Assembly: GCA_947174615.1 (NCBI GenBank)
Contig: CAMWJQ010000199.1
Span: forward strand, 1-7,342
Length of the DNA stretch: 7,342 nucleotides
Origin: an uncultured Lachnospiraceae bacterium
GTDB taxonomy: Bacteria; Bacillota; Clostridia; Lachnospirales; Lachnospiraceae
Direction of reading: 5' to 3'
Shown here one piece after another: positions 1 to 7,327 of this stretch. Within the stretch, counting starts at the first letter, position 1. Every line of letters begins with the position of its first letter. The notes below the pieces were generated by a model that saw nothing but the letters and a program-made list of their open reading frames with translations, ran no database searches and was not told where the DNA came from. Made by a program: the position numbers and the translations under genes.

Positions 1-16
1 ATTTTTTTATCAAAAA

Positions 17-22
17 TATAAT
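17..22 (+). promoter_or_regulatory. Possible -10 box for the first solute-binding protein gene
   Basis: A perfect TATAAT lies 22 bases upstream of the ATG at 45, in a very AT-rich stretch. A matching -35 with normal spacing would fall just before the window, so it cannot be tested here. The implied 5' leader would be only about 15 bases. In AT-rich DNA a chance match is quite possible, and the gene could instead be read from upstream transport genes. Confidence 0.3.
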
Positions 23-30
23 AAAATATG

Positions 31-38
31 AAGGGAGA
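31..38 (+). promoter_or_regulatory. Ribosome binding site for the first solute-binding protein
   Basis: AAGGGAGA ends six bases before the ATG at 45. It is a purine-rich Shine-Dalgarno sequence at good spacing and supports that start, which also gives a proper lipoprotein signal peptide. Confidence 0.75.
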
Positions 39-44
39 ACAAGT

Positions 45-1778
45 ATGAGAAAAAGGAAAATGGGCGCAGTGCTGTTGACAGTGACAATGCTGGCAGGCAT
101 CCTTGGCGGCTGCGGAAATAACAGCACGCCTTCGTCAACAAACACAGACACAGGAAACACGGTATCAACATCGGGCACGACAGAGGGAGCAGGTGACACA
201 GGAAATGCGTCGTCAAACAATGGGGAAGTCATTGAACTAACCTTCTTCAATGCGGATGGCAATCAGGAGGATCCCTGGACAGATCCTGTAGCACAAGCCA
301 TCACGGAAAAGACGGGCGTGAAGTTAAAGACGACTTATCCGATTGGCGGCAATGATCAGAGCGAGGCGGTTGCCCTGATGATCGCAGAACAGAAATACCC
401 TGATATTATCTTTGCGAAAGGCTCAGCGAATAACCTGATTGAGGCAGAGGCATTGATTGATATGTCAGACCTGATTGAGCAGTATGGTCCGAATATCAAG
501 AAACTCTACGGGGATGAATTTGACAAGTTAAGGCAGTCGGCAGAGGATCCGTCGATTTATCAATTGTCCGCTTATACAGTGGGCGGGGAGAAGTACAAAG
601 ACTGCGGCTCTGCACAGATTCAGTGGGATGTGATGAAGGCAAATGATTACAAGATTCCTGAGACGCTTGACGAATTTGAGACCATGATCAAGGAGTACAT
701 AGCAGCCAGTCCAAAGACGGAGGACGGTCTTGACAGAATCGGCATCACCTTGTCAACTGCCGACTGGCACTGGATGATTACGCTGGGAAATCCCGCAGGT
801 GCGATCGCAGATGGCGCGCCTGACAACGGACAGTGGATTGTGGACGAGAACAACCAATCCATGTACAAATTCCGCTCCGAAAAAGAGAGAGAATATTTTC
901 GCTGGCTGTGCCGTATGTATAATGAGGGAATCCTGGACCCTGAGTTCGCGACACAGACCCATGAAGATTATATTGCAAAGATTGCTTCCGGGCGCGTTGT
1001 AGCCCTGTTTGATAAAGACTGGGATTATCAGGATGGTGAAAAGGTACTGAAAGCGGACGGAAAACTTGGCGCTACATACTGCGGACTGCCGCTTACAATG
1101 GATAAAGATACGAAGTGCCCGGTTCTGATGTATCAAGGACTGACAACCGGCACAGGCGTTGCCATTTCCTCTACTTGTGCGGACCCTGTAAAGGCAATTC
1201 AGTTTATAGATTTTCTCTGTTCTGATGAAGGACAGGTTTTGAACAAATGGGGGATTGAGGACGTAAATTATTTTGTTGACGAGAGCGGGCATCGTTTCCG
1301 CACCGATGAAGAGATTGAAGCATCTCAAAATGATAAAGATTATCAAAAGAATACAGGCGTAGGTTTCCATAACTATCCGTTCCCTTCATACGGTGATGGT
1401 ATCACAGATCCGACAGGAAGTACCTATACGACAACAAGCAAATCCTCCGTGATTGGGGAGTACAATGAGGAAGAACGGGCAGCAGTGGAAAAATGGGGCG
1501 TGGAACTGCTGGTAGACGTATTTCCGCAGGCAAGTGAGTTTGAAGTGCCTCCGTATCCGCCTCTTTGGGCGCTTGCAAAACCGACAGAGTTTGATGAGAT
1601 TGGAAACCAGCTCGACGAGGTGGCATGGTCCAAGCTGATTGAGTGTGTGATCGGAAGCGAGGCAGATTTTGATGATAGTTATGATGCTATGCTCGCAGAG
1701 CTTGAAGCGACTGGAATGTCTGACGCAGAGGCAATGCTAAATGAAATTATTGCTGAGAAGGTTGCGCTGACACAGTAG
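45..1778 (+). CDS. ABC transporter extracellular solute-binding lipoprotein (LplA/YtcQ-like, carbohydrate)
   Basis: Predicted membrane-anchored binding protein of 577 residues that captures a carbohydrate, probably an oligosaccharide, for an ABC importer. The N-terminus is a lipoprotein signal peptide: the basic MRKRK, a hydrophobic core, then lipobox LGGC with the lipidated cysteine at residue 23. A Ser/Thr/Gly/Asn-rich linker (about 24-60) follows, typical of a tether between membrane and folded domain. The fold starts near residue 62. Seen motifs fit the large family 1 binding proteins of the LplA/YtcQ type: YPDIIFAKGS, a Trp-Asp pair after IQ, RMYNEGILDPEF (290-301), and DPVKAIQFIDFLCSDEGQ (380-397). 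The length is normal for that group. The start is set by the AAGGGAGA site and the signal peptide. No permease or ATPase gene lies in the window, so its partners are probably upstream of position 1 or elsewhere. The gene ends at a TAG followed at once by a terminator, so it is the last gene of its unit. Substrate is unknown; the family call is firm. Confidence 0.93.
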   Translation: MRKRKMGAVLLTVTMLAGILGGCGNNSTPSSTNTDTGNTVSTSGTTEGAGDTGNASSNNGEVIELTFFNADGNQEDPWTDPVAQAITEKTGVKLKTTYPIGGNDQSEAVALMIAEQKYPDIIFAKGSANNLIEAEALIDMSDLIEQYGPNIKKLYGDEFDKLRQSAEDPSIYQLSAYTVGGEKYKDCGSAQIQWDVMKANDYKIPETLDEFETMIKEYIAASPKTEDGLDRIGITLSTADWHWMITLGNPAGAIADGAPDNGQWIVDENNQSMYKFRSEKEREYFRWLCRMYNEGILDPEFATQTHEDYIAKIASGRVVALFDKDWDYQDGEKVLKADGKLGATYCGLPLTMDKDTKCPVLMYQGLTTGTGVAISSTCADPVKAIQFIDFLCSDEGQVLNKWGIEDVNYFVDESGHRFRTDEEIEASQNDKDYQKNTGVGFHNYPFPSYGDGITDPTGSTYTTTSKSSVIGEYNEEERAAVEKWGVELLVDVFPQASEFEVPPYPPLWALAKPTEFDEIGNQLDEVAWSKLIECVIGSEADFDDSYDAMLAELEATGMSDAEAMLNEIIAEKVALTQ

Positions 1779-1793
1779 TTGAAAGAAAAATTA

Positions 1794-1833
1794 TACAAAA
1801 AACGGCAGATTTTGCGGTCTGCCGTTTTTTGTA
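1794..1833. terminator. Bidirectional Rho-independent terminator between convergent genes
   Basis: Arms 1794-1809 and 1818-1833 are perfect reverse complements (16 bp) around an eight-base loop. The central CGGCAGA/TCTGCCG part is the GC-rich stem. The flanking A6 and T6 tracts supply a U-run in either direction. It lies 15 bases after the stop of the rightward binding-protein gene and three bases before the stop of the leftward regulator gene, so it should end transcripts from both sides. Confidence 0.92.
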
Positions 1834-1836
1834 TGG

Positions 1837-3414
1837 TTATTCCGAATCGTCCAATGACAATTGTCTGCGGTACTCTGCAGGGCTGATGCCGACATATTTC
1901 TTAAACTTTTTGTGAAAATAGTCCACATTTTTGTAGCCTACCTGTTCTGAGACTTCATAGACCTTGATGTTCTGACGTTCAAGCAGTTTCTTGGAATGTT
2001 CGATGCGCCGATGGTCCACGTAGGAGTTAAAGTTTTCTCCGATTGCCTTTGTGAAAAGTTTGCCGAGGTAGGCGCTGTTGTAGCCAAAAAGCGGAGCTAT
2101 CGTCTCAAGCTTGATGTTTTTATTGTAATTGTTGTCAATGTAATAAAGAATGTCCTCCAGTATAGAATCCCTTGTGGAATTGTCGTTGCTGTCCATAACA
2201 GACTTGACCTGACCGGAAATATACAGGATGATCTCATACAGGTAGTTACAGCTGCCAATATAGTCGATGATTGCAGAATTCGTGGGAAACGAAATCCGTG
2301 AGCTGTTATAAATTTTGTTGATACATTCTTTTAGCTGCAGGAACAAATCCGTGAGAAAAAGCTTGACCGAATCAATCGAGTTATCAACATTGTACAGATA
2401 TTCTTCCAGCGAAAAAAGCGTGGAAGCGACCTGCTTGCGGTTGTTTGCCTGCAAATAATTTGTCAGATCACTGCAAAATTTATTGAGCTCAAGATCACTG
2501 ACTGTGTTGTTGTGTGCGAACATGACAGGAAGTTCCTGATAGCCTAGCGTATGCTGCCCCTGTGTACAGAAAAATCGACGTCTGGTGAGCGCAGCCGCTT
2601 CCTCATAAGAAAGATAAATCTCATCAGGGTTTTTGACAGGGTGTCCATATGCAAGAAAAAGCGAGTCCAAAGGACTGCCTTTTTGAAGGTCCGCTTTCTC
2701 GTAGTGATTTAGAAAGTCCTCAAACCGTCTGAGTGCAAAGGCGCCTTTTAGGAGGATTATTTCCCTGCCGTATTCTGAAACGTGTTCGAAGGAATGGTTG
2801 TTGTTGTTTGTGATATTTAACAGCTCTGCAAAGTGATAGTTTTTATATGCGGGCATGGGACCAAACTGTTCACAAATTACGACTTGATAAATCTCGGCCC
2901 AAAGTCCCATGCTCTGAAAGTCGGCAGAAGACAGACCCGTGCTGCCGTCTGTTTTCCACGTGCCGGTAATGAGTTCATGAAGGATGACATCTTTGGCTTT
3001 TTCGCGGTAGAGCGCGATATTGTCCGATGCCTGACGCGCTTGTTCCATGGCTTTTTTGATGGAATGGATGGCTTCAAGTAATTCATCCTCGTCGATGGGT
3101 TTGGTCAGATAGTACTCCACGCCATAGCGGATGGCTGCCTGTGCGTAGGAAAAGTCTGAGTATCCGCTCAATATGATAAATCTGCCGGTATAGCCCTGTT
3201 CGCGTGCAATTCTGACAATATCAATGCCGGTGAGCTTTGGCATGCGGATATCCAGAAGAACAAGACTTGGATTTTTTTGGAGGATACCAGAGAGCGCCTC
3301 CTCGCCGTTTGCCGCTTCGCCGCACAGCGCAAATCCAAGCGTTTCCCATTCCAGGATACACTTTAAACCGTCTCGTATATTTTTTTCATCATCTGCTATA
3401 AACAAAGTTTCCAT
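1837..3414 (-). CDS. Two-component response regulator with AraC-family DNA-binding domain (YesN-type)
   Basis: Predicted cytoplasmic transcription factor of 525 residues, controlled by phosphorylation. Residues 1-120 form a receiver domain: acidic pair D8-D9, phospho-acceptor D55 in LVLLDIRMP, S83 in IILSGYSDF, and K105 in YYLTKPID. All key residues are present. The middle part (about 125-415) resembles the poorly conserved linker of YesN proteins, including the typical segment around YLSYEEAAALTRRRFF; an Asn run (NNNNH) lies within it. The C-terminus (about 416-518) is an AraC-type double helix-turn-helix, the first near LETIAPLFGYNSAYLGKLF and the second in VYEVSEQVGYKNVDYFHKKF, followed by the family signature VGISPAEYRRQ. 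The ATG has a strong AGGAGGT site. The usual partner, a sensor kinase of the YesM type, is often adjacent in such loci but is not in this window. The gene is convergent with one binding-protein gene and divergent from the other, so these are natural targets; that is inference. Confidence 0.94.
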   Translation of the reverse strand: METLFIADDEKNIRDGLKCILEWETLGFALCGEAANGEEALSGILQKNPSLVLLDIRMPKLTGIDIVRIAREQGYTGRFIILSGYSDFSYAQAAIRYGVEYYLTKPIDEDELLEAIHSIKKAMEQARQASDNIALYREKAKDVILHELITGTWKTDGSTGLSSADFQSMGLWAEIYQVVICEQFGPMPAYKNYHFAELLNITNNNNHSFEHVSEYGREIILLKGAFALRRFEDFLNHYEKADLQKGSPLDSLFLAYGHPVKNPDEIYLSYEEAAALTRRRFFCTQGQHTLGYQELPVMFAHNNTVSDLELNKFCSDLTNYLQANNRKQVASTLFSLEEYLYNVDNSIDSVKLFLTDLFLQLKECINKIYNSSRISFPTNSAIIDYIGSCNYLYEIILYISGQVKSVMDSNDNSTRDSILEDILYYIDNNYNKNIKLETIAPLFGYNSAYLGKLFTKAIGENFNSYVDHRRIEHSKKLLERQNIKVYEVSEQVGYKNVDYFHKKFKKYVGISPAEYRRQLSLDDSE

Positions 3415-3534
3415 CTGGAGACCTCCTGTGTAATGATTTCACACTTCCAGCCATGCCGCCTCTGCGGCACAGACAATCTGTGAAGCTTTAGCGTTTCTCA
3501 GTCTGCGTTTTTGGCAGGCTTAGAAAATTTCTTC
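3415..3534 (-). other. Regulator 5' leader with two small hairpins
   Basis: If the promoter at 3541-3569 is used, the regulator transcript has a leader of roughly 120 bases. It contains two adjacent 6-bp perfect stems: 3454-3459 with 3464-3469 (TGCCGC/GCGGCA, four-base loop) and 3468-3473 with 3477-3482 (CACAGA/TCTGTG, three-base loop). They share two bases, so both cannot be fully paired at once. No U-run follows, so neither is a terminator. I recognise no known riboswitch, and a role is not established. Confidence 0.35.
3421..3427 (-). promoter_or_regulatory. Ribosome binding site for the response regulator
   Basis: On the minus strand AGGAGGT lies six bases before the ATG (3414-3412). It is a near-perfect Shine-Dalgarno sequence and fixes the start, which begins the receiver domain at its normal first strand (METLFIADDE). 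Confidence 0.85.
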
Positions 3535-3540
3535 ACTCTT

Positions 3541-3569
3541 ATTATACATGACGCAGGCCGTTTAAACAA
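3541..3569 (-). promoter_or_regulatory. Sigma-70-type promoter for the response regulator
   Basis: Read on the minus strand, TTGTTT (3569-3564) is followed after exactly 17 bases by a perfect TATAAT (3546-3541). The -10 is consensus; the -35 keeps only TTG. It points toward the regulator gene. The -35 overlaps an 8-bp palindrome GTTTAAAC (3560-3567) that could be a binding site or chance. Confidence 0.6.
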
Positions 3570-3623
3570 TCCTCCCGATGTCAAATAAGTACCATGAAAA
3601 AACTTTAATAATCTCATTTTCTT

Positions 3624-3661
3624 TTGGACGGAATATGATATGATCAATATATCAGTATAAT
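3624..3661 (+). promoter_or_regulatory. Candidate promoter region for the second binding protein / GH2 operon
   Basis: A perfect TATAAT lies at 3656-3661, but no good -35 sits 16-18 bases before it. An alternative pairs TTGGAC (3624-3629) with TATATC (3648-3653) at an 18-base spacer. Weak -35 matches are common at activator-dependent promoters, which would suit control by the AraC-type regulator next door. The segment also holds an inverted repeat GATAT/ATATC (3637-3641 and 3649-3653) and the palindrome TGATCA (3641-3646). The exact start site cannot be decided from sequence. Confidence 0.4.
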
Positions 3662-3713
3662 GCGGGGGATTCTTTTGAGGTTGTGAATACATTGTTTGGA
3701 TTTACTATTTGGC

Positions 3714-3720
3714 GGAAGGG
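3714..3720 (+). promoter_or_regulatory. Ribosome binding site that decides the start of the second binding protein
   Basis: GGAAGGG ends nine bases before the ATG at 3730, and a second purine stretch (AGGAA) directly precedes that ATG. The site lies inside the extra seven codons that an in-frame TTG start at 3709 would add. This favours ATG 3730, which also gives a compact signal peptide. Confidence 0.6.
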
Positions 3721-3729
3721 AAACAGGAA

Positions 3730-5442
3730 ATGAAGAGTAGGAATTTTCGCAGGCAGGTATCGCTTATGATGGTACTTATATGCTGTATAACCCTGACAGG
3801 CTGTTCAGGAGGCAGAAAAGCGGACGATGGATGTCCGTATAAAGAGTTTATCGTGGTGGATGTGCTGGACTTGTTTGCGAACTACCAAGGGGTGCAGTCA
3901 GGCTGGTTTGGCGAGGTTGTCAAAAAGAAGTTCAATATGGAACTTAACATTATAACACCCAATGTTTCCGGCGGCGGAGACCGGCTTTTCGAAGTGCGGT
4001 CAGCGGCTGGAAATCTTGGTGATCTGATTGTGTGCGGAGGCTCCAATGGCGAGCTGGAAAATATGGTGGCTTCAGGGCTCCTTTATAATATGGAGAAGGA
4101 TCTGCGCGGGAAGGAAATCTTTAAGTACAGGGATGCAATAGAAAATCTCAATGATAAGATACCGCAGGGCGGCATTTATGCGATTCCATCGCAGGTATCC
4201 ACCAATGCACCGGATGTGCCGAGCGAAGGAAATGAGCCGATGTATGGTCCTTATATCCGCTGGGATTTGTATAAGGAACTGGGGTATCCGGCATTGGATA
4301 CGCTGGAAGATCTACTGCCCCTGCTAAAAGAAATGCAGAAACTATGCCCAAGCGCCGAAAATGGTGAAAAGGTATATGGATTTTCCCTGTTTCGGGAATG
4401 GGATGACAATATGATGAATGCTGTAAAACAGCCATGTTGTATGTATGGTTATGATGAGTATGGTGTCGTGCTTGCCAAGGCGGACGGTTCAGACTACCAG
4501 AGTATTATTGATGATGCTTCCTTATATGTTCGGATGCTGAAGTTTTATTTCGAGGCAAACCAGATGGGGCTGCTCGATCCGGAATCCATCAATCAGAACT
4601 ATGACAGGTGCTTTGAAAAGTACAGGCAGGGGCAGGTGCTGTTTTCCCCGTGGCCGTGGATGTGCCAGCCGGCGTACAACTCTGGCGTCAACATGGAACA
4701 GGGAAAGGGATTCATGATGGCGCCGGTCAGGGATATGCAGATTTATTCTTATGGCTGCTCTCCCTGTGGAAATCAGGGCAGTATTATAGCAGTGGGGTCA
4801 CAGGCTAAAGATCCCAAAAGACTGGTTGATTTTATCAACTGGCTTTATTCGGATGAGGGGATCTTGGCAAGCGGAGCGACCCATTCAGGAGCGGCAGGAC
4901 CAGAAGGTCTTACCTGGGAGATGCATGAGGATGGTCCGTATCTGACGGACTTTGGAAAGGAAGTGCTGTTGAATAATAACCAGGCAGAAGTACCGGATGA
5001 ATATGGCGGCGGAACTTGGGAATCGGGCATTTCCGCTTTGAACTATAAGGTAGTAGCCCAATGTGAAAAGAGTGCAGATGGATATTACTATTATTATGAT
5101 CTGTGGGACAGCGTTAAGGAGCTGAACAAGTCCGCCCTGACAACAGACTGGTGTCAGCATATGGGAGCAGATACGACAATGGAGTATTTGCAGAAGAATG
5201 ATATGCTGTTGGTGGCGCTGGGGATGCTGTATACTGCGGAAGTGGAAAACATGGAGCAGGTAACCATACGCAGTCAATGCAAACGGGTCATTCAGGAATA
5301 CTCATGGAAGATGATCTTCGCGGCAGACCATGAAACTTTTGAACGGCTGCTGGATGAGATGCAGGATTCGGTCATCAGTTATGGATACAATACACTGCTT
5401 GAATATGATATGAAGCATGCAAGAGGGGCAAGGGGATATTAG
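3730..5442 (+). CDS. ABC transporter extracellular solute-binding lipoprotein, second and diverged (carbohydrate)
   Basis: Predicted lipid-anchored binding protein of 570 residues for an ABC sugar importer. From ATG 3730 the N-terminus is MKSRNFRRQ, a hydrophobic core, then lipobox LTGC with the lipidated cysteine at residue 25. An in-frame TTG at 3709 would add seven residues but has no convincing ribosome site. Family 1 motifs parallel those of the first binding protein: LGDLIVCGGS, IRWDLYKELGYP, MGLLDPE (279-285), and DPKRLVDFINWLYSDEG (361-377). The two proteins are nearly equal in length but clearly diverged, so they are probably not a recent duplication and may bind different sugars. 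Odd points: a run of five tyrosines (452-456) and about twelve cysteines beyond the lipidated one, many for an exported protein. It is first in a two-gene operon; the GH2-like gene starts 13 bases after its TAG stop, which links uptake to cytoplasmic cleavage. No permease gene is in the window. The substrate is unknown. Confidence 0.88.
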   Translation: MKSRNFRRQVSLMMVLICCITLTGCSGGRKADDGCPYKEFIVVDVLDLFANYQGVQSGWFGEVVKKKFNMELNIITPNVSGGGDRLFEVRSAAGNLGDLIVCGGSNGELENMVASGLLYNMEKDLRGKEIFKYRDAIENLNDKIPQGGIYAIPSQVSTNAPDVPSEGNEPMYGPYIRWDLYKELGYPALDTLEDLLPLLKEMQKLCPSAENGEKVYGFSLFREWDDNMMNAVKQPCCMYGYDEYGVVLAKADGSDYQSIIDDASLYVRMLKFYFEANQMGLLDPESINQNYDRCFEKYRQGQVLFSPWPWMCQPAYNSGVNMEQGKGFMMAPVRDMQIYSYGCSPCGNQGSIIAVGSQAKDPKRLVDFINWLYSDEGILASGATHSGAAGPEGLTWEMHEDGPYLTDFGKEVLLNNNQAEVPDEYGGGTWESGISALNYKVVAQCEKSADGYYYYYDLWDSVKELNKSALTTDWCQHMGADTTMEYLQKNDMLLVALGMLYTAEVENMEQVTIRSQCKRVIQEYSWKMIFAADHETFERLLDEMQDSVISYGYNTLLEYDMKHARGARGY

Positions 5443-5448
5443 AAAGGA
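5441..5448 (+). promoter_or_regulatory. Ribosome binding site for the GH2-like gene
   Basis: AGAAAGGA overlaps the last two bases of the previous stop codon and ends seven bases before ATG 5456. The alternative in-frame ATG at 5417 lies inside the upstream gene and would add 13 residues that look unlike a GH2 N-terminus. The position suggests translational coupling with the binding-protein gene. Confidence 0.65.
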
Positions 5449-5455
5449 TACACCT

Positions 5456-7327
5456 ATGAAACAAAATTTATCAGGAGTCTGGCAGTTTGCACTGGACGGG
5501 GAAAAAGCTGGATTGGAACAGGAATATTTTTTACGGACAGCATTTGCGGACACGATTGAACTTCCCACGACGACTGCCGAGGCAAAAAAGGGCAAAAAGA
5601 GCGCAGAGCGTCAGACAGGGTATCTGACAGAGCCCTATCACTTTGAGGGATATGCATGGTTTTTGAGAGCGCTTGATATTCCGGCACAGGAGGAGGGCGC
5701 GGGTAAAATACTCTTCTTTTTTTCGATGGAGAGAACAAGAAAGTCCAGTGTGTGGGTGGACGGAAGCTTTATTGGCAGTTTCGACAGCTTTTATGCGGCA
5801 CACCGGTATGAGCTGACCGATAAGCTTACGCCGGGGCGCCATACGCTTGTGGTGATGATTGACAATACGGAATATGTCTCAAATGGCGGACATATGACTT
5901 CGCCGGATACGCAGACAAACTGGAATGGTATCTTGGGAGAGATTTTGCTGGAATCTGCTGAGGACGCTGCCATTGAAAAGATGTGGCTTTACCCATGCCG
6001 AAAAGACAAAAAGGTAGTCGTCAAAATACAGCGAAAGTCTGAGAGCGGATTGTCAGCAGCTCAGGCAGAGGTGTGCTGCAGGCTGACGCGGCTTTCGATG
6101 AAGGAGGGCAGAGATTTTGAACATTATGAGCCGCTGTATACGCAGACGGCAGAGACGCGGCGCGCGTGGATTGCGGAGAACAAGGGACAGGACGCGCCGT
6201 ACACGATCGAGACACTGGCGGTTCTTGACAGGCAGGTATACGATCTGCCGCAGGATACAGAACGGGAAAGCATATTTTCCATAGAATATCCGCTGGGAGC
6301 GGACGCAAGAGCGTGGGATGAGTACAATCCTTATGTGTATGAACTCACAGTCCGCATTCTGCGCGGCGGCAGGGTGCTGTGTGAGCGGACAAGCCATTTC
6401 GGACTGCGTGATTTCACGCACCGGGAGCGGACGCTGTACTGCAATGACAATGAAATTTTCCTGAGAGGGACACATGACGGAATGATTTTTCCGCTGACGG
6501 GCTATGCACCGATGGACCTGGACTCGTGGCTGCGTGTATATGGGACGAGCAAAGAGTATGGTTTGAACCATTACCGTTATCACACCTGCTGTCCGCCCAA
6601 GGCGGCATTTCTGGCGGCGGCTTACCTTGGAATGTACGTGCAGGCGGAACTTGCTTTCTGGGGGTCGATTTACGACAGGGAGGAGGAACAGTGTGATCGG
6701 AAACAGCAGGATTTTCTGTTGGAGGAGGGGCTTCGCGCGCTTGACGCCTTTGGGGATCTGCCGTCCTTCTTTGCCATGAGTATGGGAAATGAGCTGTGGG
6801 GCAGCAGAGAGGAAATCAACAGAATGATGGGGGTGCTCAAGGCACACGATACACGTCATTTGTATACACAGGGGAGCAATAATCATCAGTTTGTACCATC
6901 TGTGCTGCCAAATGACGATTTTTTCAGCGGTGTGCGGTTTTCAAAGTACCGCCTGTTTCGTGGTTCCTATGCGATGTGTGATGCGCCGCTTGGCTTTGTG
7001 CAGACTGAGCGGCCAGGCGCGTACTGGAACTATGATGCAATGATATCGCCGGAGGAGATCGCGCAAAATACGGCTGCCAAAGGCGGAACAATACAGATTC
7101 AGTACGGCACTGGCATCAAGGAAGTGGAGATTACGGACGGTGAGGAGGAGGTCATTGCGCATGTTCCGGTTATTGCACATGAGATTGGACAGTATGAGTT
7201 TACGCCGGATTTTGACGAAATTGAGCGATATACGGGTGTTCTGCAGCCTGAAAATATAAAGATTTTTCGAGAACGCATGGAGGAGAGGGGGCTGCTGCCC
7301 TATGACGCTGAGAATCTGTCTGCTTAG
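5456..7327 (+). CDS. Glycoside hydrolase family 2-like protein, apparently truncated at the C-terminus
   Basis: Predicted cytoplasmic sugar hydrolase of 623 residues; there is no signal peptide. Residues 1 to about 165 look like a GH2 sugar-binding domain: LSGVWQFALDGE near the start, SSVWVDGSFIGSF in the middle, and NWNGILGEILLE (from 155) near the end. A beta-sandwich-like part follows to about 330. The catalytic barrel begins near FLRGTHDG (335-342) and contains GLNHYRYHTCCPP (369-381) and YVQAELAFWG. E446 in SMGNELWG is the likely acid/base, and E576 in AHEIGQY the likely nucleophile. These motifs resemble a GH2 subgroup I recall with HEIGQY, a PDF..I..YTGVL stretch and a longer C-terminus. 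Here the frame stops at TAG 7325-7327, shortly after that stretch, and the next in-frame codons read GKLAG, which fits the subgroup's usual ASGKLA. The last barrel strand and C-terminal domain would then be lost, so activity is doubtful. The substrate bond is unknown (galactoside, glucuronide or other). Start chosen from the ribosome site. Confidence 0.85.
   Translation: MKQNLSGVWQFALDGEKAGLEQEYFLRTAFADTIELPTTTAEAKKGKKSAERQTGYLTEPYHFEGYAWFLRALDIPAQEEGAGKILFFFSMERTRKSSVWVDGSFIGSFDSFYAAHRYELTDKLTPGRHTLVVMIDNTEYVSNGGHMTSPDTQTNWNGILGEILLESAEDAAIEKMWLYPCRKDKKVVVKIQRKSESGLSAAQAEVCCRLTRLSMKEGRDFEHYEPLYTQTAETRRAWIAENKGQDAPYTIETLAVLDRQVYDLPQDTERESIFSIEYPLGADARAWDEYNPYVYELTVRILRGGRVLCERTSHFGLRDFTHRERTLYCNDNEIFLRGTHDGMIFPLTGYAPMDLDSWLRVYGTSKEYGLNHYRYHTCCPPKAAFLAAAYLGMYVQAELAFWGSIYDREEEQCDRKQQDFLLEEGLRALDAFGDLPSFFAMSMGNELWGSREEINRMMGVLKAHDTRHLYTQGSNNHQFVPSVLPNDDFFSGVRFSKYRLFRGSYAMCDAPLGFVQTERPGAYWNYDAMISPEEIAQNTAAKGGTIQIQYGTGIKEVEITDGEEEVIAHVPVIAHEIGQYEFTPDFDEIERYTGVLQPENIKIFRERMEERGLLPYDAENLSA

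Noticed and set aside
753..1370. 205-codon open frame on the minus strand inside the first binding-protein gene
   Set aside because: It is wholly antisense to a well-supported gene, shows no recognisable domain or ribosome site, and its composition looks like an opposite-strand shadow.
3481..3500. Possible catabolite-repression (cre-like) site around the GCG in the regulator leader
   Set aside because: Aligned with the cre consensus it misses several fixed positions, so it is not supported.
3498..3692. 64-codon open frame on the minus strand in the divergent intergenic region
   Set aside because: It overlaps both promoter candidates, and I see no recognisable motif or plausible product; the region reads as regulatory.
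3709..3729. TTG start adding seven residues to the second binding protein
   Set aside because: No good ribosome site precedes it, while ATG 3730 has GGAAGGG at proper spacing and yields a normal lipoprotein signal peptide. It remains a minor alternative.
5417..5455. Upstream ATG that would make the GH2 protein 13 residues longer and overlap the previous gene
   Set aside because: The extra residues are unlike a GH2 start, and ATG 5456 has AGAAAGGA seven bases upstream.
6053..6886. 277-codon open frame on the minus strand inside the GH2 gene
   Set aside because: Long, but antisense to conserved GH2 motifs, rich in Arg/Pro/Cys as expected of a shadow frame, and with no family resemblance.
7325..7327. 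TAG as a reassigned sense codon in this organism
   Set aside because: Two other genes here end with TAG, one directly before a terminator, so general TAG reassignment is unlikely; a nonsense mutation is simpler.
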